DNA of 41,661 nucleotides, taken from contig UQVZ01000028.1 in assembly GCA_900544675.1 (NCBI GenBank), forward strand, positions 1 through 41,661, read 5' to 3'. Shown one piece after another: positions 26,501-34,462 of this stretch (position 1 is its first letter; the number at the start of each line of letters is the position of its first letter). The notes below the pieces were generated by a model, which saw only the letters and a list, made by a program, of their open reading frames with translations, made no database searches and was not told where the DNA came from. The DNA is from an uncultured Bacteroides sp. (lineage in GTDB: Bacteria; Bacteroidota; Bacteroidia; Bacteroidales; Bacteroidaceae). A program made the translations under genes and the position numbers.

Positions 26501-26873
26501 CTCTGTACAGAACGCAAGCTACGAACAGAAAGACCCGTTATTGATTTATAAGCTGGAGTCTGTAAACCTGTTCGATACAATGGTGGATAAGATCAATAAC
26601 CAGACTGTTTCTATCCTGATGCGCGGACAAATCCCGGTACAGGAACCGCAGGAAATTCAGCAGGCCGCTCCCGAACAGAAGCAGGATATGAGCAAATACC
26701 GCGAACAGAAACAAGATCTGAGCGATCCGAACCAACAGGCCGCTGCCCAACAGGACACACGCGAACAAGTGAAGCGTGAACCGATTCGTGCGGAAAAGAC
26801 GGTAGGACGTAATGATCCTTGTCCTTGCGGAAGTGGCAAGAAGTACAAGAATTGCCACGGGAAGAATATGTAA
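23574..26873 (+). CDS. secA: Protein translocase ATPase SecA
   Basis: A 1099-aa motor of the Sec pathway, about 200 aa longer than E. coli SecA, as in other Bacteroidetes. The Walker A motif MATGEGKT (191-198) and DEVD box (IVDEVDSVLIDDART) form nucleotide domain 1. A family-specific insert of about 100 aa follows near 325-430. Motif GRGTDI and the QLRGRAGRQGDPGSS segment mark domain 2. The C-terminal zinc-binding tail NDPCPCGSGKKYKNCHG that contacts SecB is intact. It drives export through SecYEG. It stands alone with its own promoter and a terminator at 26936-26972. Confidence 0.98.
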   Translation: MGFNEFISKIFGNKATRDMKEIQPWVNKVKEVYPEIQKLTNDELRAKTEELKKYIKDSAVEENQKIADLKATIEQTDIEKREPIFNQIDKLEKEVLDKYEKALNDVLPTAFAIVKDTARRFAENEEIEVTATDMDRDLAAQGRDFVRIEGDKAIWKNHWIAGGNEITWNMVHYDVQLFGGVVLHQGKIAEMATGEGKTLVATLPVFLNALTGNGVHVVTVNDYLAKRDSEWMGPLYMFHGLSVDCIDKHQPNSAARRRAYMADITFGTNNEFGFDYLRDNMAVSPKDLVQRQHNYAIVDEVDSVLIDDARTPLIISGPVPKGDEQLFEVLRPLVERLVEAQRKLATQYLADAKRLIASDKKEDQEAGFLALFRSHKALPKNKPLIKFLSEPGIKAGMLKTEEIYMEQNNKRMPEAVEPLYFVIDEKLKSVDLTDKGIDLITGKSQDPTLFVLPDIAAQLSALENEPGLSDEEKLAKKDEFMTNYAIKAERVHTINQLLKAYTMFEKDTDYVVMDGQVKIVDEQTGRIMEGRRWSDGLHQAVEAKEGVKIEAATQTFATITLQNYFRMYHKLAGMTGTAETEAGEFWDIYKLDVVVIPTNRPIARIDMNDRVYKTKREKYKAVIEEIEKMVQAGRPVLVGTTSVEISEMLSKMLTLRKIPHNVLNAKLHQKEAEIVAKAGQSSTVTIATNMAGRGTDIKLSPEVKAAGGLAIIGTERHESRRVDRQLRGRAGRQGDPGSSVFFVSLEDDLMRLFASDRLAHWMDKMGFKEGEMIEHSMISKSIERAQKKVEENNFGIRKRLLEYDDVMNKQRTVVYTKRRHALMGERIGMDIVNMIWDRVAAAVEAPDYENCKMDFLQTLAMEVPFNEEQFRNEKKEKLAEAAFNVAMEQFKRKTDRMAQVAYPVIKQVYETQGHMYENILIPITDGKRMYNISCSLKAAYDSECKEVVKAFEKSILLHVIDEAWKENLRELDELKHSVQNASYEQKDPLLIYKLESVNLFDTMVDKINNQTVSILMRGQIPVQEPQEIQQAAPEQKQDMSKYREQKQDLSDPNQQAAAQQDTREQVKREPIRAEKTVGRNDPCPCGSGKKYKNCHGKNM

Positions 26874-26880
26874 TAAGTGG

Positions 26881-26934
26881 TTAGTGATAAGTAATTAGTG
26901 ATTAGTATGCTAACCACTTATCGCTAATCACTAA
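26881..26934. repeat. Imperfect inverted repeat of TTAGTGAT-type units
   Basis: Arms 26881-26905 and 26910-26934 match at about 20 of 25 positions with a four-base loop. The arms are themselves made of short direct repeats (TTAGTGAT, TAAGT). It lies between the secA stop and the terminator. The GATAAGTAATTAG motif recurs singly at 28717-28729. Confidence 0.75.
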
Positions 26935-26935
26935 T

Positions 26936-26972
26936 AAAAGCCTTCAACGGTTAAAAACTGTTGGAGGCTTTT
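26936..26972 (+). terminator. Rho-independent terminator of secA
   Basis: A stem AAAAGCCT/AGGCTTTT extended by CAAC/GTTG around a short loop, ending in TTTTCT. It is oriented for secA and immediately precedes the promoter of the DUF6340 gene. Confidence 0.8.
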
Positions 26973-26999
26973 CTATATCCATACAAAAGTGTATTTTTG
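26969..26999 (+). promoter_or_regulatory. Promoter of the DUF6340 lipoprotein gene
   Basis: A perfect -7 box TATTTTTG at 26992-26999, spacer of 19, and TTTT at 26969-26972 as a weak -33. The -33 coincides with the terminator's T run, so the elements are packed back to back. Confidence 0.55.
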
Positions 27000-27024
27000 T
27001 TATTCCTAGATAAAGAATAAGCTT

Positions 27025-28134
27025 ATGACTAAATATTCGTACTCACTATTGGTGTGCTGTGTTCTGCTGTTCAGCGGTTGCCAAAGCATAGAGCAACTCT
27101 CCATCGACTATATGTTGCCGGCGGAAGTCAGCTTTCCGTCCGCCCTCAGGCGCGTAGCTGTGGTAAATAATATGCCTCCTATCCCGGATAACAAGCTGAT
27201 TCTGGAGGAAAACGATGAGAAGAAAAAAGATGAGACAGAAATAGCACGCAAGACAAAGTATTTCAATGGGGATGGCAAAATCGCCACGGAATCACTGGCA
27301 GAGGCACTTGCCAACGAGAATTATTTCGATGAAGTGATTATTTGCGACTCTGCCTTGCGTGCCCATGATATGATTCCGCGCGAAAGCAGCCTTAGCAAAG
27401 AGGAAGTGGAAAAGCTCACCCAAAGTCTGGATGCGGACTTCCTGATAGCCTTGGAGAACGTACAGATGCGCTCCATCCGTAAAATCGAATATTTACCGGA
27501 ATGGGGAGTATATGCAGGTACGCTTGACCTGAAAGTATATCCTACCGTAAAGGTGTATCTGCCCCAACGCAACGGTCCGATGGTGACAGTCAATGCCAGC
27601 GACAGCATCTTCTGGGATCATGCAGCTCCCAGTATGGCACAGGCAGGCGCAGGACTCATCAGTGAAAAAGAGATGCTGAGAGAGGCTTCCGAATTTGCCG
27701 GCACTATCCCCGTGAGCCATATGCTGCCACATTGGAAAACAGCTTCCCGCTATCTCTTTACAGGCGGTTCCGTAAATATGCGTGATGCCGCGGTCTTTGT
27801 CCGCGAAGATAACTGGGACAAGGCCATTGAACTCTGGAAGCAAACCTATGAGAAAAAGAAAAAAGGAAAGCAGAAAATGTATGCCGCCTATAACATTGCC
27901 TTAGGATACGAAATGCAGGACAGCATTCATACAGCAGAAGAATGGGCCTTGAAAGCGCAGAAAGTAGCATACGATGTAGACAAAATAGACGAGAAGAAAA
28001 CTCAGGAAGGCGTAGACCTCATGGATATCCCCAATTACTTCGCAATAACCCGCTACCTGAACGAATTGCAGGAGCGAAAGGAGGGAATGACCCGACTGAA
28101 CGCCCAAATGGAAAGATTTAAAAATGATTTTTAG
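27025..28134 (+). CDS. DUF6340 family lipoprotein
   Basis: A 369-aa predicted lipoprotein. The lipobox FSGC places the modified Cys at residue 19 after a hydrophobic segment. The mature region starts with a conserved stretch about PAEVSFPSALRRVAVVNN, followed by a domain of unknown function. The C-terminal part (about 255-330) has TPR-like helices (NWDKAIELWKQTYEKKKKG; YNIALGYEMQDSIHTAEEW). The cysteine is followed by QSIEQ. Bacteroidetes surface export signals (LES) are usually acidic, so surface exposure cannot be claimed. Function unknown. Confidence 0.85.
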   Translation: MTKYSYSLLVCCVLLFSGCQSIEQLSIDYMLPAEVSFPSALRRVAVVNNMPPIPDNKLILEENDEKKKDETEIARKTKYFNGDGKIATESLAEALANENYFDEVIICDSALRAHDMIPRESSLSKEEVEKLTQSLDADFLIALENVQMRSIRKIEYLPEWGVYAGTLDLKVYPTVKVYLPQRNGPMVTVNASDSIFWDHAAPSMAQAGAGLISEKEMLREASEFAGTIPVSHMLPHWKTASRYLFTGGSVNMRDAAVFVREDNWDKAIELWKQTYEKKKKGKQKMYAAYNIALGYEMQDSIHTAEEWALKAQKVAYDVDKIDEKKTQEGVDLMDIPNYFAITRYLNELQERKEGMTRLNAQMERFKNDF

Positions 28135-28165
28135 AGAAATGATGCAGAGGTAATTATTTTTTTTA

Positions 28166-28173
28166 TACCTTTG
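28166..28173 (+). promoter_or_regulatory. -7 box of the acidic small-protein gene
   Basis: TACCTTTG, a perfect TAnnTTTG box, 27 bases before the ATG at 28201. No -33 box is evident in the T-rich upstream stretch. Confidence 0.5.
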
Positions 28174-28200
28174 AACGTCCATTAAGAAAGAATATCTATT

Positions 28201-28647
28201 ATGAAACTGAGCCAAGCATCATTATCACTCCTTGAAAAGGCCATTAAACAGGCAGTCGCCAAATACACTTGCGGCTGTGAGCAAACCATTGTGACCGACA
28301 TCCATCTGCAAGCCAACCAGAATTCCGGCGAATTGTCCATCTTTGATGACGAAGACGAATATCTGGCTTGTGTCTCTATCGAGGAATGGATGACTTATGA
28401 CGGAGATGATTTCTACGAAAATGTAGAACGTATTCTTTCTACCTTACTCCACAACATGAAGAACGGAGGTGACTTTGAAAAACTGACTATTCTGAAACCT
28501 TACTCTTTCGTATTAGTGGATGATGAAAAGGAGACAATTGCAGAGTTACTGCTGATGGATGATGATACGTTGCTTGTGAACGAAGAATTGCTGAAAGGTC
28601 TGGATGAAGAGTTGGATTCTTTTCTGAAAGAACTGCTGGAAAAGTAA
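28201..28647 (+). CDS. Hypothetical acidic cytoplasmic protein
   Basis: A 148-aa protein I do not recognise. It has no signal peptide or membrane segment and is strongly acidic. The C-terminal half is dominated by Leu/Glu/Asp helices (LKGLDEELDSFLKELLEK), and an internal run FDDEDEYLACVSIEEW is notable. Two Cys in KYTCGCEQTIV near residue 24 form a CxC pair. Upstream is the DUF6340 lipoprotein gene but with its own -7 box. A strong terminator follows at 28673. It is probably a conserved Bacteroidales protein and may bind a partner through its acidic helix. Confidence 0.75.
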   Translation: MKLSQASLSLLEKAIKQAVAKYTCGCEQTIVTDIHLQANQNSGELSIFDDEDEYLACVSIEEWMTYDGDDFYENVERILSTLLHNMKNGGDFEKLTILKPYSFVLVDDEKETIAELLLMDDDTLLVNEELLKGLDEELDSFLKELLEK

Positions 28648-28672
28648 TAGCATTGATTTATAAAAAATAAAT

Positions 28673-28713
28673 TAGCCCTTGCAGTAATCGGATATTGCAA
28701 GGGCTATTTTTTT
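28673..28713 (+). terminator. Rho-independent terminator
   Basis: A perfect stem TAGCCCTTGCA / TGCAAGGGCTA with a short loop, followed by seven T. It terminates the acidic protein gene. Confidence 0.9.
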
Positions 28714-28761
28714 AGGGATAAGTAATTAGGGATAAGTACTCATGCAAAATTAACTTGTTCT

Positions 28762-29011
28762 ATAAATGATAATTTACCAGCGTAGCGCTGGAGCAAGGCT
28801 CTCCTTCGGCGTGCAAGTAATCTTTCAGACACGGATGACACGGATGACGCGGATTCTTTTTTCCTTCGGTGTGATATGCCGGTATGTATAGCGCAGCTTT
28901 AAAAATCCGCGTCATCCGTGTCATCCGCGTCTAAAAGATTAAAGTCCGCGTTCGTCCGCCTTATCCGCGTAGTCCGCGTACCCATTCCCTCGCCGATAAA
29001 TTATCATTTAA
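28762..29011. repeat. MITE-like palindromic element with nested inverted repeats
   Basis: The outer arms 28762-28782 and 28991-29011 are complementary at 18 of 21 positions (core AAATGATAATTTA). Inside, arms 28818-28855 and 28904-28941 pair at 36 of 38 positions and carry repeats of ACGGATGACACGGATGACGCGG type. Additional TCCGCGT-type repeats follow at 28943-28980. There is no transposase or open frame. The 402-bp gap 28648-29049 holds this and the terminator only. Confidence 0.8.
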
Positions 29012-29049
29012 CATCATATAAACTAATTATGCTCACCTACTTAAATAAA

Positions 29050-31680
29050 TCATTTCTTCAGCGCAGCAATACTCTCTTTCAGAGAGTTGATAATACTTTC
29101 CGCATCCGCCTGTTTCTTACGTTCCAGTTCAAGGACAGCGGCAGGAGCATTATTCACAAACTTCTCATTGCTCAGCTTCTTCATAACGCCTTGCAGGAAA
29201 CCTTCTTTGTGCTTCAATTCTGCTTCCATACGGGCTATTTCAGCTTCTACATCAATCATATTCCCCAGAGGTACGGCATATTCCGTAGTTCCTACCATGA
29301 ATGAAGCAGCACCTTCGGTTTTAGTATCTACCACATCAATTGCCGAGAGATTACACATCTTCATGATAACCAAGTTGAATGCATCAACCGGATTCTCACC
29401 AACCACCTGCAATTCCAGTGTTTCCTTCTGAGCTATGTTTTTCTGTAAACGGATGGAACGAACGTTACTGATAACTTCCTTCACCACTTCGAATTGCTGA
29501 ATCATCTCGCTGTCTACATGGGTATCCATACTCAAAGGACATACCATGATGCTCTCACCCTCCTCACGCTCATACATCTGTTGCCAGAGCTCTTCGGTAA
29601 TGAATGGCATGAACGGATGAAGCAGACGAAGCAAATTATCAAAATAGCAAATCGCAGCATTACGAACCGTACTGTGAATGCCTTGTCCGTAAGCCGGCTT
29701 AATGATTTCAAGGAACCAGGAAGAGAATTCATCCCAGAACAATTTATAGACAGCCATAAGAGCTTCACTCAGGCGATATTTACTGAATAAATCCGCTACC
29801 TCGGCTGTAACTTCATTCTGTTTGGATTCAAACCAGGATATCGCCAGCTTAGCCGCTTCGGGAATAGGCTGGTTATCATCAATTGTCCAGCCACTTACCA
29901 AGCGGTAAGCATTCCATATCTTGTTACAGAAGTTACGTCCCTGTTCGCAAAGAGCGTCATCGAACAAGATGTCATTTCCGGCAGGAGCTGCAAGCATCAT
30001 ACCCATACGCACACCATCGGCACCAAACTTCTCAATCAGTTCCAACGGGTCGGGAGAATTACCGAGGGACTTGGACATCTTGCGTCCCAACTTATCGCGA
30101 ACGATACCCGTAAAGTACACATTCTTGAACGGCATCTTTCCTTCATATTCATAACCTGCCATAATCATGCGGGCTACCCAGAAGAAAATGATATCCGGAC
30201 CGGTTACCAGGTCACTTGTCGGATAGTAATAATCGATTTCCTCATTACCCGGATTGTTGATACCATCAAACAAAGAGATGGGCCACAACCAGGAAGAGAA
30301 CCAAGTATCCAGACAGTCTTCATCCTGACGAAGGTCTTCCATAGTCAGGGCCGGATTGCCGGTCTTCTCTTTTGCCAGTTTCAGAGCTTCTTCTTCAGTA
30401 GCTGCTACCACATATCCACCTTCCGGAAGGAAGTATGCCGGAATGCGATGTCCCCACCACAACTGACGGCTGATACACCAGTCCTTGATGTTCTCCATCC
30501 AGTAGCGATAGGTATTCTTATACTTGGCAGGATAGAATTTCAGATCGTCATTCATAACAGGAGGCAATGCCATATCTGCAAAATGCTGCATCTTGAGGAA
30601 CCACTGCATAGAAAGCTTTGGCTCTATAACTACGTTGGTACGCTCGGAATAACCTACCTTATTGGTATAGGCTTCCACCTTATCCAACAGGCCGGCAGCA
30701 TCCAGGTCTTTCTCAATCTGTTTACGAACATCAAAGCGATCCATACCGATATAAAGACCGGCAGCCTCGCTCAATGTACCATTATCGTTGAAGATATCGA
30801 TGCTTGGCAAGTTATACTTTTCACCCAGCATATAGTCGTTCACATCATGCGCAGGGGTTACTTTCAGGCAACCTGTACCGAACTCAATATCTACATAATC
30901 ATCTTCGATTACCGGAATCACACGATTTACCAAAGGAACGATTACTTTCTTACCTTTCAGCCATTCATTCTTCGGGTCGTTCGGATTGATACACATAGCG
31001 GTATCACCCATGATCGTTTCAGGACGGGTAGTAGCTACCACAGCATAGCGTCCTTCCGCATCACCTTCCACTTTATAGCGCAGATAATACAGTTTGCCAT
31101 GCTCTTCCTTGTAGATAACTTCTTCATCAGAAAGGGCAGTCAAAGCCTTCGGGTCCCAGTTTACCATACGTACACCACGGTAAATCAGTCCCTTATTGTA
31201 AAGGTCTACAAATACTTTCAATACACTTTCGCTACGCTTTTCATCCATAGTGAAAGCGGTGCGGTCCCAATCACAGGAAGCACCGAGTTTACGCAGCTGC
31301 TTCAGGATGATGCCACCATGTTCATCTGTCCACTCCCAGGCATGCTTCAGGAATTCGTCACGGGTAAGATCTGTCTTCTTGATACCTTGTGCAGCCAGCT
31401 TATTTACTACCTTCGCTTCCGTAGCGATAGAAGCGTGGTCAGTACCCGGTACCCAGCAGGCATTTTTACCTTCCATACGGGCACGGCGTACCAGAATATC
31501 TTGAATGGTATTATTAAGCATGTGTCCCATGTGGAGCACGCCGGTGACGTTAGGGGGCGGAATGACGATGGTGTAAGGCTCACGACCATCGGGTTTTGAA
31601 CTGAATAATTTGTGGTCCAACCAATACTGGTACCACTTTCCCTCTACGTCAGCAGGGTTGTACTTACTTGCTAATTCCAT
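29050..31680 (-). CDS. valS: Valyl-tRNA synthetase
   Basis: An 876-aa class I synthetase charging tRNA-Val. The HIGH motif is HMGH at residues 50-53 (PPPNVTGVLHMGHMLN) and the KMSKS motif is in GRKMSKSLGNSPDP. The editing domain includes a TTRPETIMGDTAM stretch. The C-terminal 65 residues form the coiled-coil arm typical of ValRS (ELERKKQADAESIINSLKE). A perfect -7 box lies upstream at 31727-31734. The cytoplasmic role is standard and nothing suggests damage. Confidence 0.98.
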   Translation of the reverse strand: MELASKYNPADVEGKWYQYWLDHKLFSSKPDGREPYTIVIPPPNVTGVLHMGHMLNNTIQDILVRRARMEGKNACWVPGTDHASIATEAKVVNKLAAQGIKKTDLTRDEFLKHAWEWTDEHGGIILKQLRKLGASCDWDRTAFTMDEKRSESVLKVFVDLYNKGLIYRGVRMVNWDPKALTALSDEEVIYKEEHGKLYYLRYKVEGDAEGRYAVVATTRPETIMGDTAMCINPNDPKNEWLKGKKVIVPLVNRVIPVIEDDYVDIEFGTGCLKVTPAHDVNDYMLGEKYNLPSIDIFNDNGTLSEAAGLYIGMDRFDVRKQIEKDLDAAGLLDKVEAYTNKVGYSERTNVVIEPKLSMQWFLKMQHFADMALPPVMNDDLKFYPAKYKNTYRYWMENIKDWCISRQLWWGHRIPAYFLPEGGYVVAATEEEALKLAKEKTGNPALTMEDLRQDEDCLDTWFSSWLWPISLFDGINNPGNEEIDYYYPTSDLVTGPDIIFFWVARMIMAGYEYEGKMPFKNVYFTGIVRDKLGRKMSKSLGNSPDPLELIEKFGADGVRMGMMLAAPAGNDILFDDALCEQGRNFCNKIWNAYRLVSGWTIDDNQPIPEAAKLAISWFESKQNEVTAEVADLFSKYRLSEALMAVYKLFWDEFSSWFLEIIKPAYGQGIHSTVRNAAICYFDNLLRLLHPFMPFITEELWQQMYEREEGESIMVCPLSMDTHVDSEMIQQFEVVKEVISNVRSIRLQKNIAQKETLELQVVGENPVDAFNLVIMKMCNLSAIDVVDTKTEGAASFMVGTTEYAVPLGNMIDVEAEIARMEAELKHKEGFLQGVMKKLSNEKFVNNAPAAVLELERKKQADAESIINSLKESIAALKK

Positions 31681-31726
31681 ATCTTTTAAATCTGTATATA
31701 ATTTATTTTATCGCGAATAACGGGCG

Positions 31727-31734
31727 CAAAATTA
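31727..31734 (-). promoter_or_regulatory. -7 box of valS
   Basis: Minus-strand TAATTTTG, perfect TAnnTTTG, 47 bases before the valS ATG and partly abutting the stop of the Cys4 membrane protein gene. Confidence 0.5.
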
Positions 31735-31745
31735 CTAAATTAAAT

Positions 31746-32387
31746 TCAAATCTTGCCACCCTCCGGCGCTTTCTGTGCAGAGAACGACAATTTATAACCT
31801 TCATAAAGAGCAATTCCATAAAATACGATTGTCATGGAAGCCATATTTTCTATTACCACAGACATCACTTCACCATAACTGGCGTCGAAAAGGACGTCCA
31901 TAAAAGAGACTTCATATTCTTTGGCCACCAGACCTACAATAGAGAAGAAATCTCCCATCACACAGCTTATCAACGCCAAAGCAGCACCAATAATGCCGAA
32001 TATAGGGCGTATTCCTTTCCCCTGGCGCATCGCAAATCCTACCAGGAAACCGACACCAATGGCCATATATCCCATCTGGTATCCGGTAGAAATAGAGATC
32101 AAAGCCCAAGCCACAGCACCTGCAATGCATGCCAGCACTCCGAACAATACAGCTTTCGGTAAATTCTCCTCAGCCAACAGTTTCTCCCTGTCTACATATC
32201 CCGAATAATCTTCAGGCTTAGGAGTGGGAGCCATTTTCTCCAGCTCTTCATCTTTCTGATAGCTTTCACATTCACCTACAAATGCAGGAATAGCCCCGGT
32301 ACGCTTGCAAACCAGTCCTCTGCCATTCACGAAATCGCGTGAAACGCAATTACGGCAATAGCGTTCAATGTCATTTTGATCAGTCAT
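31746..32387 (-). CDS. Membrane protein with N-terminal Cys4 cluster
   Basis: A 213-aa protein I do not recognise by name. Residues 1-40 hold four cysteines in YCRNCVSRDF, GLVCKRTG and GECESY, spaced like a small zinc ribbon. After a polar linker come about four hydrophobic segments (about 78-190; e.g. AVLFGVLACIAGAVAWALI and MGYMAIGVGFLVGFAM). The architecture suggests a cytoplasmic zinc-binding domain attached to a membrane domain of 4 TM. It has a perfect -7 box at 32439-32446 and sits upstream of valS on the same strand, divergent from the DUF3810 gene. Function unknown. Confidence 0.8.
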   Translation of the reverse strand: MTDQNDIERYCRNCVSRDFVNGRGLVCKRTGAIPAFVGECESYQKDEELEKMAPTPKPEDYSGYVDREKLLAEENLPKAVLFGVLACIAGAVAWALISISTGYQMGYMAIGVGFLVGFAMRQGKGIRPIFGIIGAALALISCVMGDFFSIVGLVAKEYEVSFMDVLFDASYGEVMSVVIENMASMTIVFYGIALYEGYKLSFSAQKAPEGGKI

Positions 32388-32438
32388 AATTACAGTGTCT
32401 AATGTCGTTACTTAAGTTGCTTATTAATAGTTTTTTTG

Positions 32439-32488
32439 CAAATATAAAGCTAATTTCCTACGTGACATTTAATAAATGTATATTTTTG
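32439..32488. promoter_or_regulatory. Divergent promoter pair (Cys4 membrane protein / DUF3810 gene)
   Basis: Minus-strand TATATTTG at 32439-32446 drives the Cys4 membrane gene and plus-strand TATTTTTG at 32481-32488 drives the DUF3810 gene (ATG at 32508). Both are perfect TAnnTTTG boxes 34 bases apart, so their -33 regions overlap. Confidence 0.6.
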
Positions 32489-32507
32489 CCTTTCAAATAA
32501 ATTTGCG

Positions 32508-33557
32508 ATGAAATATAAGCTGAAGATTCGTTATATCGTGCTATGCACACTCTTGTTAGTAGTCTGGGCCACACAGCTCATTCCGGCTATGGGAAAAATA
32601 TATGCACACAGCGTATATCCTGTCATAGCTTATATTCTTTCGTCTTTCTCCCGCCTCATTCCCTTTGCCATAGGCGACTTATTCATAGCCCTCAGCATTG
32701 CGGGCGTACTCCTCTACCCTGCCTATGCCCGCCGCTTTCAGAAGAAAAAGTGGAAACGCATCTTGCTGAATGATATTGAATATCTGTTATGGATATACGT
32801 CTGGTTCTATCTGGCTTGGGGACTTAATTATTCACAGCCCAATTTCTACCAACGGACAAAGATTCCTTATACCGCATATACTCCCGAAAACTTCCGGAAC
32901 TTTGTTGATGATTACGTTGACAAATTGAATGGATCGTATGTAGATGTAACTACCATCAATAAGGACCTTATCCGCCGGGAAACTGTTCGCGGATACAATC
33001 AGATCAGTGATACGCTGGGTGTACATCATCCTTTCCATAAGTCACCACGGGTGAAGACAATGCTTTTCACTCCGCTGATTTCCATGGTGGGCGTCACCGG
33101 TAGCATGGGACCTTTCTTCTGCGAATTTACCTTGAATGGAGATCTGCTCCCTTCACAGTATCCTGCCACGTATGCGCATGAACTGGCACATTTATTGGGC
33201 ATCTCCAGCGAGGCGGAAGCTAACTTCTACGCTTATCAGGTCTGTACCCGTTCGCAAGCGCGAGGTATCCGTTTCTGCGGATACTTTTCAGTGCTGGGAC
33301 ACGTACTTGTCAATGCCCGCCGACTGATGGATGAAGAAGAATACAAAGAGCTCTTCAACCGGATTCGCCCCGAAATCATTGAACTGGCTAAAAGTAATCA
33401 GGAATACTGGACAGAGAAATACAGTCCACTCATCGGAGATATACAAGACCGGATATACGACCTGTACCTGAAAGGAAACAAGATACAAAGTGGCCGCAAG
33501 AACTACTCTGAAGTAGTCGGATTGCTTATATCCTATTATACACATTGCAATAAATAA
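32508..33557 (+). CDS. DUF3810 family membrane metallopeptidase-like protein
   Basis: A 349-aa protein with an N-terminal membrane domain (hydrophobic segments near 8-27, 38-72 and 92-107) and a C-terminal soluble domain. The latter contains HELAH (H224, E225, H228), followed by SEAEANFYAY, which can supply a third ligand (E235 or E237). This HExxH plus downstream Glu pattern is a gluzincin-like zinc peptidase signature. Substrate unknown. It is followed 12 bases later by mazG and probably forms an operon with it. Confidence 0.85.
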   Translation: MKYKLKIRYIVLCTLLLVVWATQLIPAMGKIYAHSVYPVIAYILSSFSRLIPFAIGDLFIALSIAGVLLYPAYARRFQKKKWKRILLNDIEYLLWIYVWFYLAWGLNYSQPNFYQRTKIPYTAYTPENFRNFVDDYVDKLNGSYVDVTTINKDLIRRETVRGYNQISDTLGVHHPFHKSPRVKTMLFTPLISMVGVTGSMGPFFCEFTLNGDLLPSQYPATYAHELAHLLGISSEAEANFYAYQVCTRSQARGIRFCGYFSVLGHVLVNARRLMDEEEYKELFNRIRPEIIELAKSNQEYWTEKYSPLIGDIQDRIYDLYLKGNKIQSGRKNYSEVVGLLISYYTHCNK

Positions 33558-33569
33558 CCCTATAAAGAT

Positions 33570-34379
33570 ATGTTACATACAAGAAAAGAACAGATGGAAG
33601 CCTTCGGACGCTTCCTGGACATACTCGACGAACTCCGCGAGAAATGTCCCTGGGACCGCAAGCAGACTAACGAAAGTCTGCGTCCCAACACCATTGAAGA
33701 AACTTATGAACTTTGTGACGCCCTGATACGTGACGATAAAAATGATATCTGCAAAGAGCTGGGAGACGTCTTGCTACACGTAGCTTTCTACGCAAAGATA
33801 GGTTCCGAGAAAGGCGATTTTGACATGAAAGATGTATGCGACCACCTTTGCGAGAAATTAATCTTCCGCCATCCCCATGTGTTCGGTGACGTAAAAGCCG
33901 ATACTGCCGGACAAGTTTCCGAAAACTGGGAACAACTGAAGTTAAGAGAGAAAGGTGGAAACAAGAGTGTGTTGAGTGGTGTTCCTGCCGCCCTTCCTTC
34001 ACTCATCAAAGCTTACCGTATTCAGGACAAAGCCCGCAACGTCGGCTTCGACTGGGAAGAACGGGAACAAGTGTGGGATAAGGTAAAAGAAGAAATCCAG
34101 GAGTTTCAGGCAGAAGTGGCCAACATGGATAAGGACAAGGCAGAAGCCGAATTCGGGGATGTACTATTCAGCCTTATCAATGCCGCACGCCTCTACAAGA
34201 TCAATCCGGATAATGCATTAGAACGCACCAACCAGAAGTTTATCAACCGCTTTAATTATCTGGAAGCACATACCATCAAGGAAGGCAAAAACCTGCATGA
34301 TATGACTCTGGAGGAGATGGACGCCATCTGGAACGAAGCTAAAAAGCTGGAGAGAGAAGTTGACAAGGAAAGAAGTTGA
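33570..34379 (+). CDS. mazG: Nucleoside triphosphate pyrophosphohydrolase
   Basis: A 269-aa MazG-type enzyme hydrolysing (d)NTPs to NMPs and pyrophosphate. It has two tandem MazG domains: the first shows TIEETYELCDAL and KELGDVLLHVAFYAKIG, and the second has EIQEFQAEV and EAEFGDVLFSLINAARL, with the metal-binding EExxE/EFGD pattern. It may clean nucleotide pools or affect (p)ppGpp. The 3' end carries a tandem AGAAGTTGACAAGG duplication in which the TGA stop falls. It is followed by a complex hairpin and faces the Spy-like gene convergently. Confidence 0.95.
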   Translation: MLHTRKEQMEAFGRFLDILDELREKCPWDRKQTNESLRPNTIEETYELCDALIRDDKNDICKELGDVLLHVAFYAKIGSEKGDFDMKDVCDHLCEKLIFRHPHVFGDVKADTAGQVSENWEQLKLREKGGNKSVLSGVPAALPSLIKAYRIQDKARNVGFDWEEREQVWDKVKEEIQEFQAEVANMDKDKAEAEFGDVLFSLINAARLYKINPDNALERTNQKFINRFNYLEAHTIKEGKNLHDMTLEEMDAIWNEAKKLEREVDKERS

Positions 34380-34409
34380 CAAGGGGGAAAAGGGTAAATT
34401 AACAAAAGA

Positions 34410-34462
34410 ACAAGGGGACAAGGGGCTTGCATTATCATACCGCATGGCCCTTGTCCCCTTGT
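34410..34462. terminator. Hairpin between convergent mazG and Spy-like genes
   Basis: Arms 34410-34426 (ACAAGGGGACAAGGGGC) and 34447-34462 pair around a 20-base loop. An alternative outer pairing 34372-34386 with 34455-34469 (GAAGTTGACAAGGGG) competes for the right arm. It probably terminates both convergent transcripts. Confidence 0.7.

Noticed and set aside
26874..27024. A junction of two different genomes, suggested by the slightly lower G+C after secA
   Set aside because: By rough count the G+C difference is small (about 53 versus 49 percent in sampled lines), promoter style and gene families remain Bacteroidales, and no duplicated or broken gene marks the join.
28762..29011. Insertion sequence
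   Set aside because: No transposase frame; too short; described as a non-autonomous palindromic element instead.
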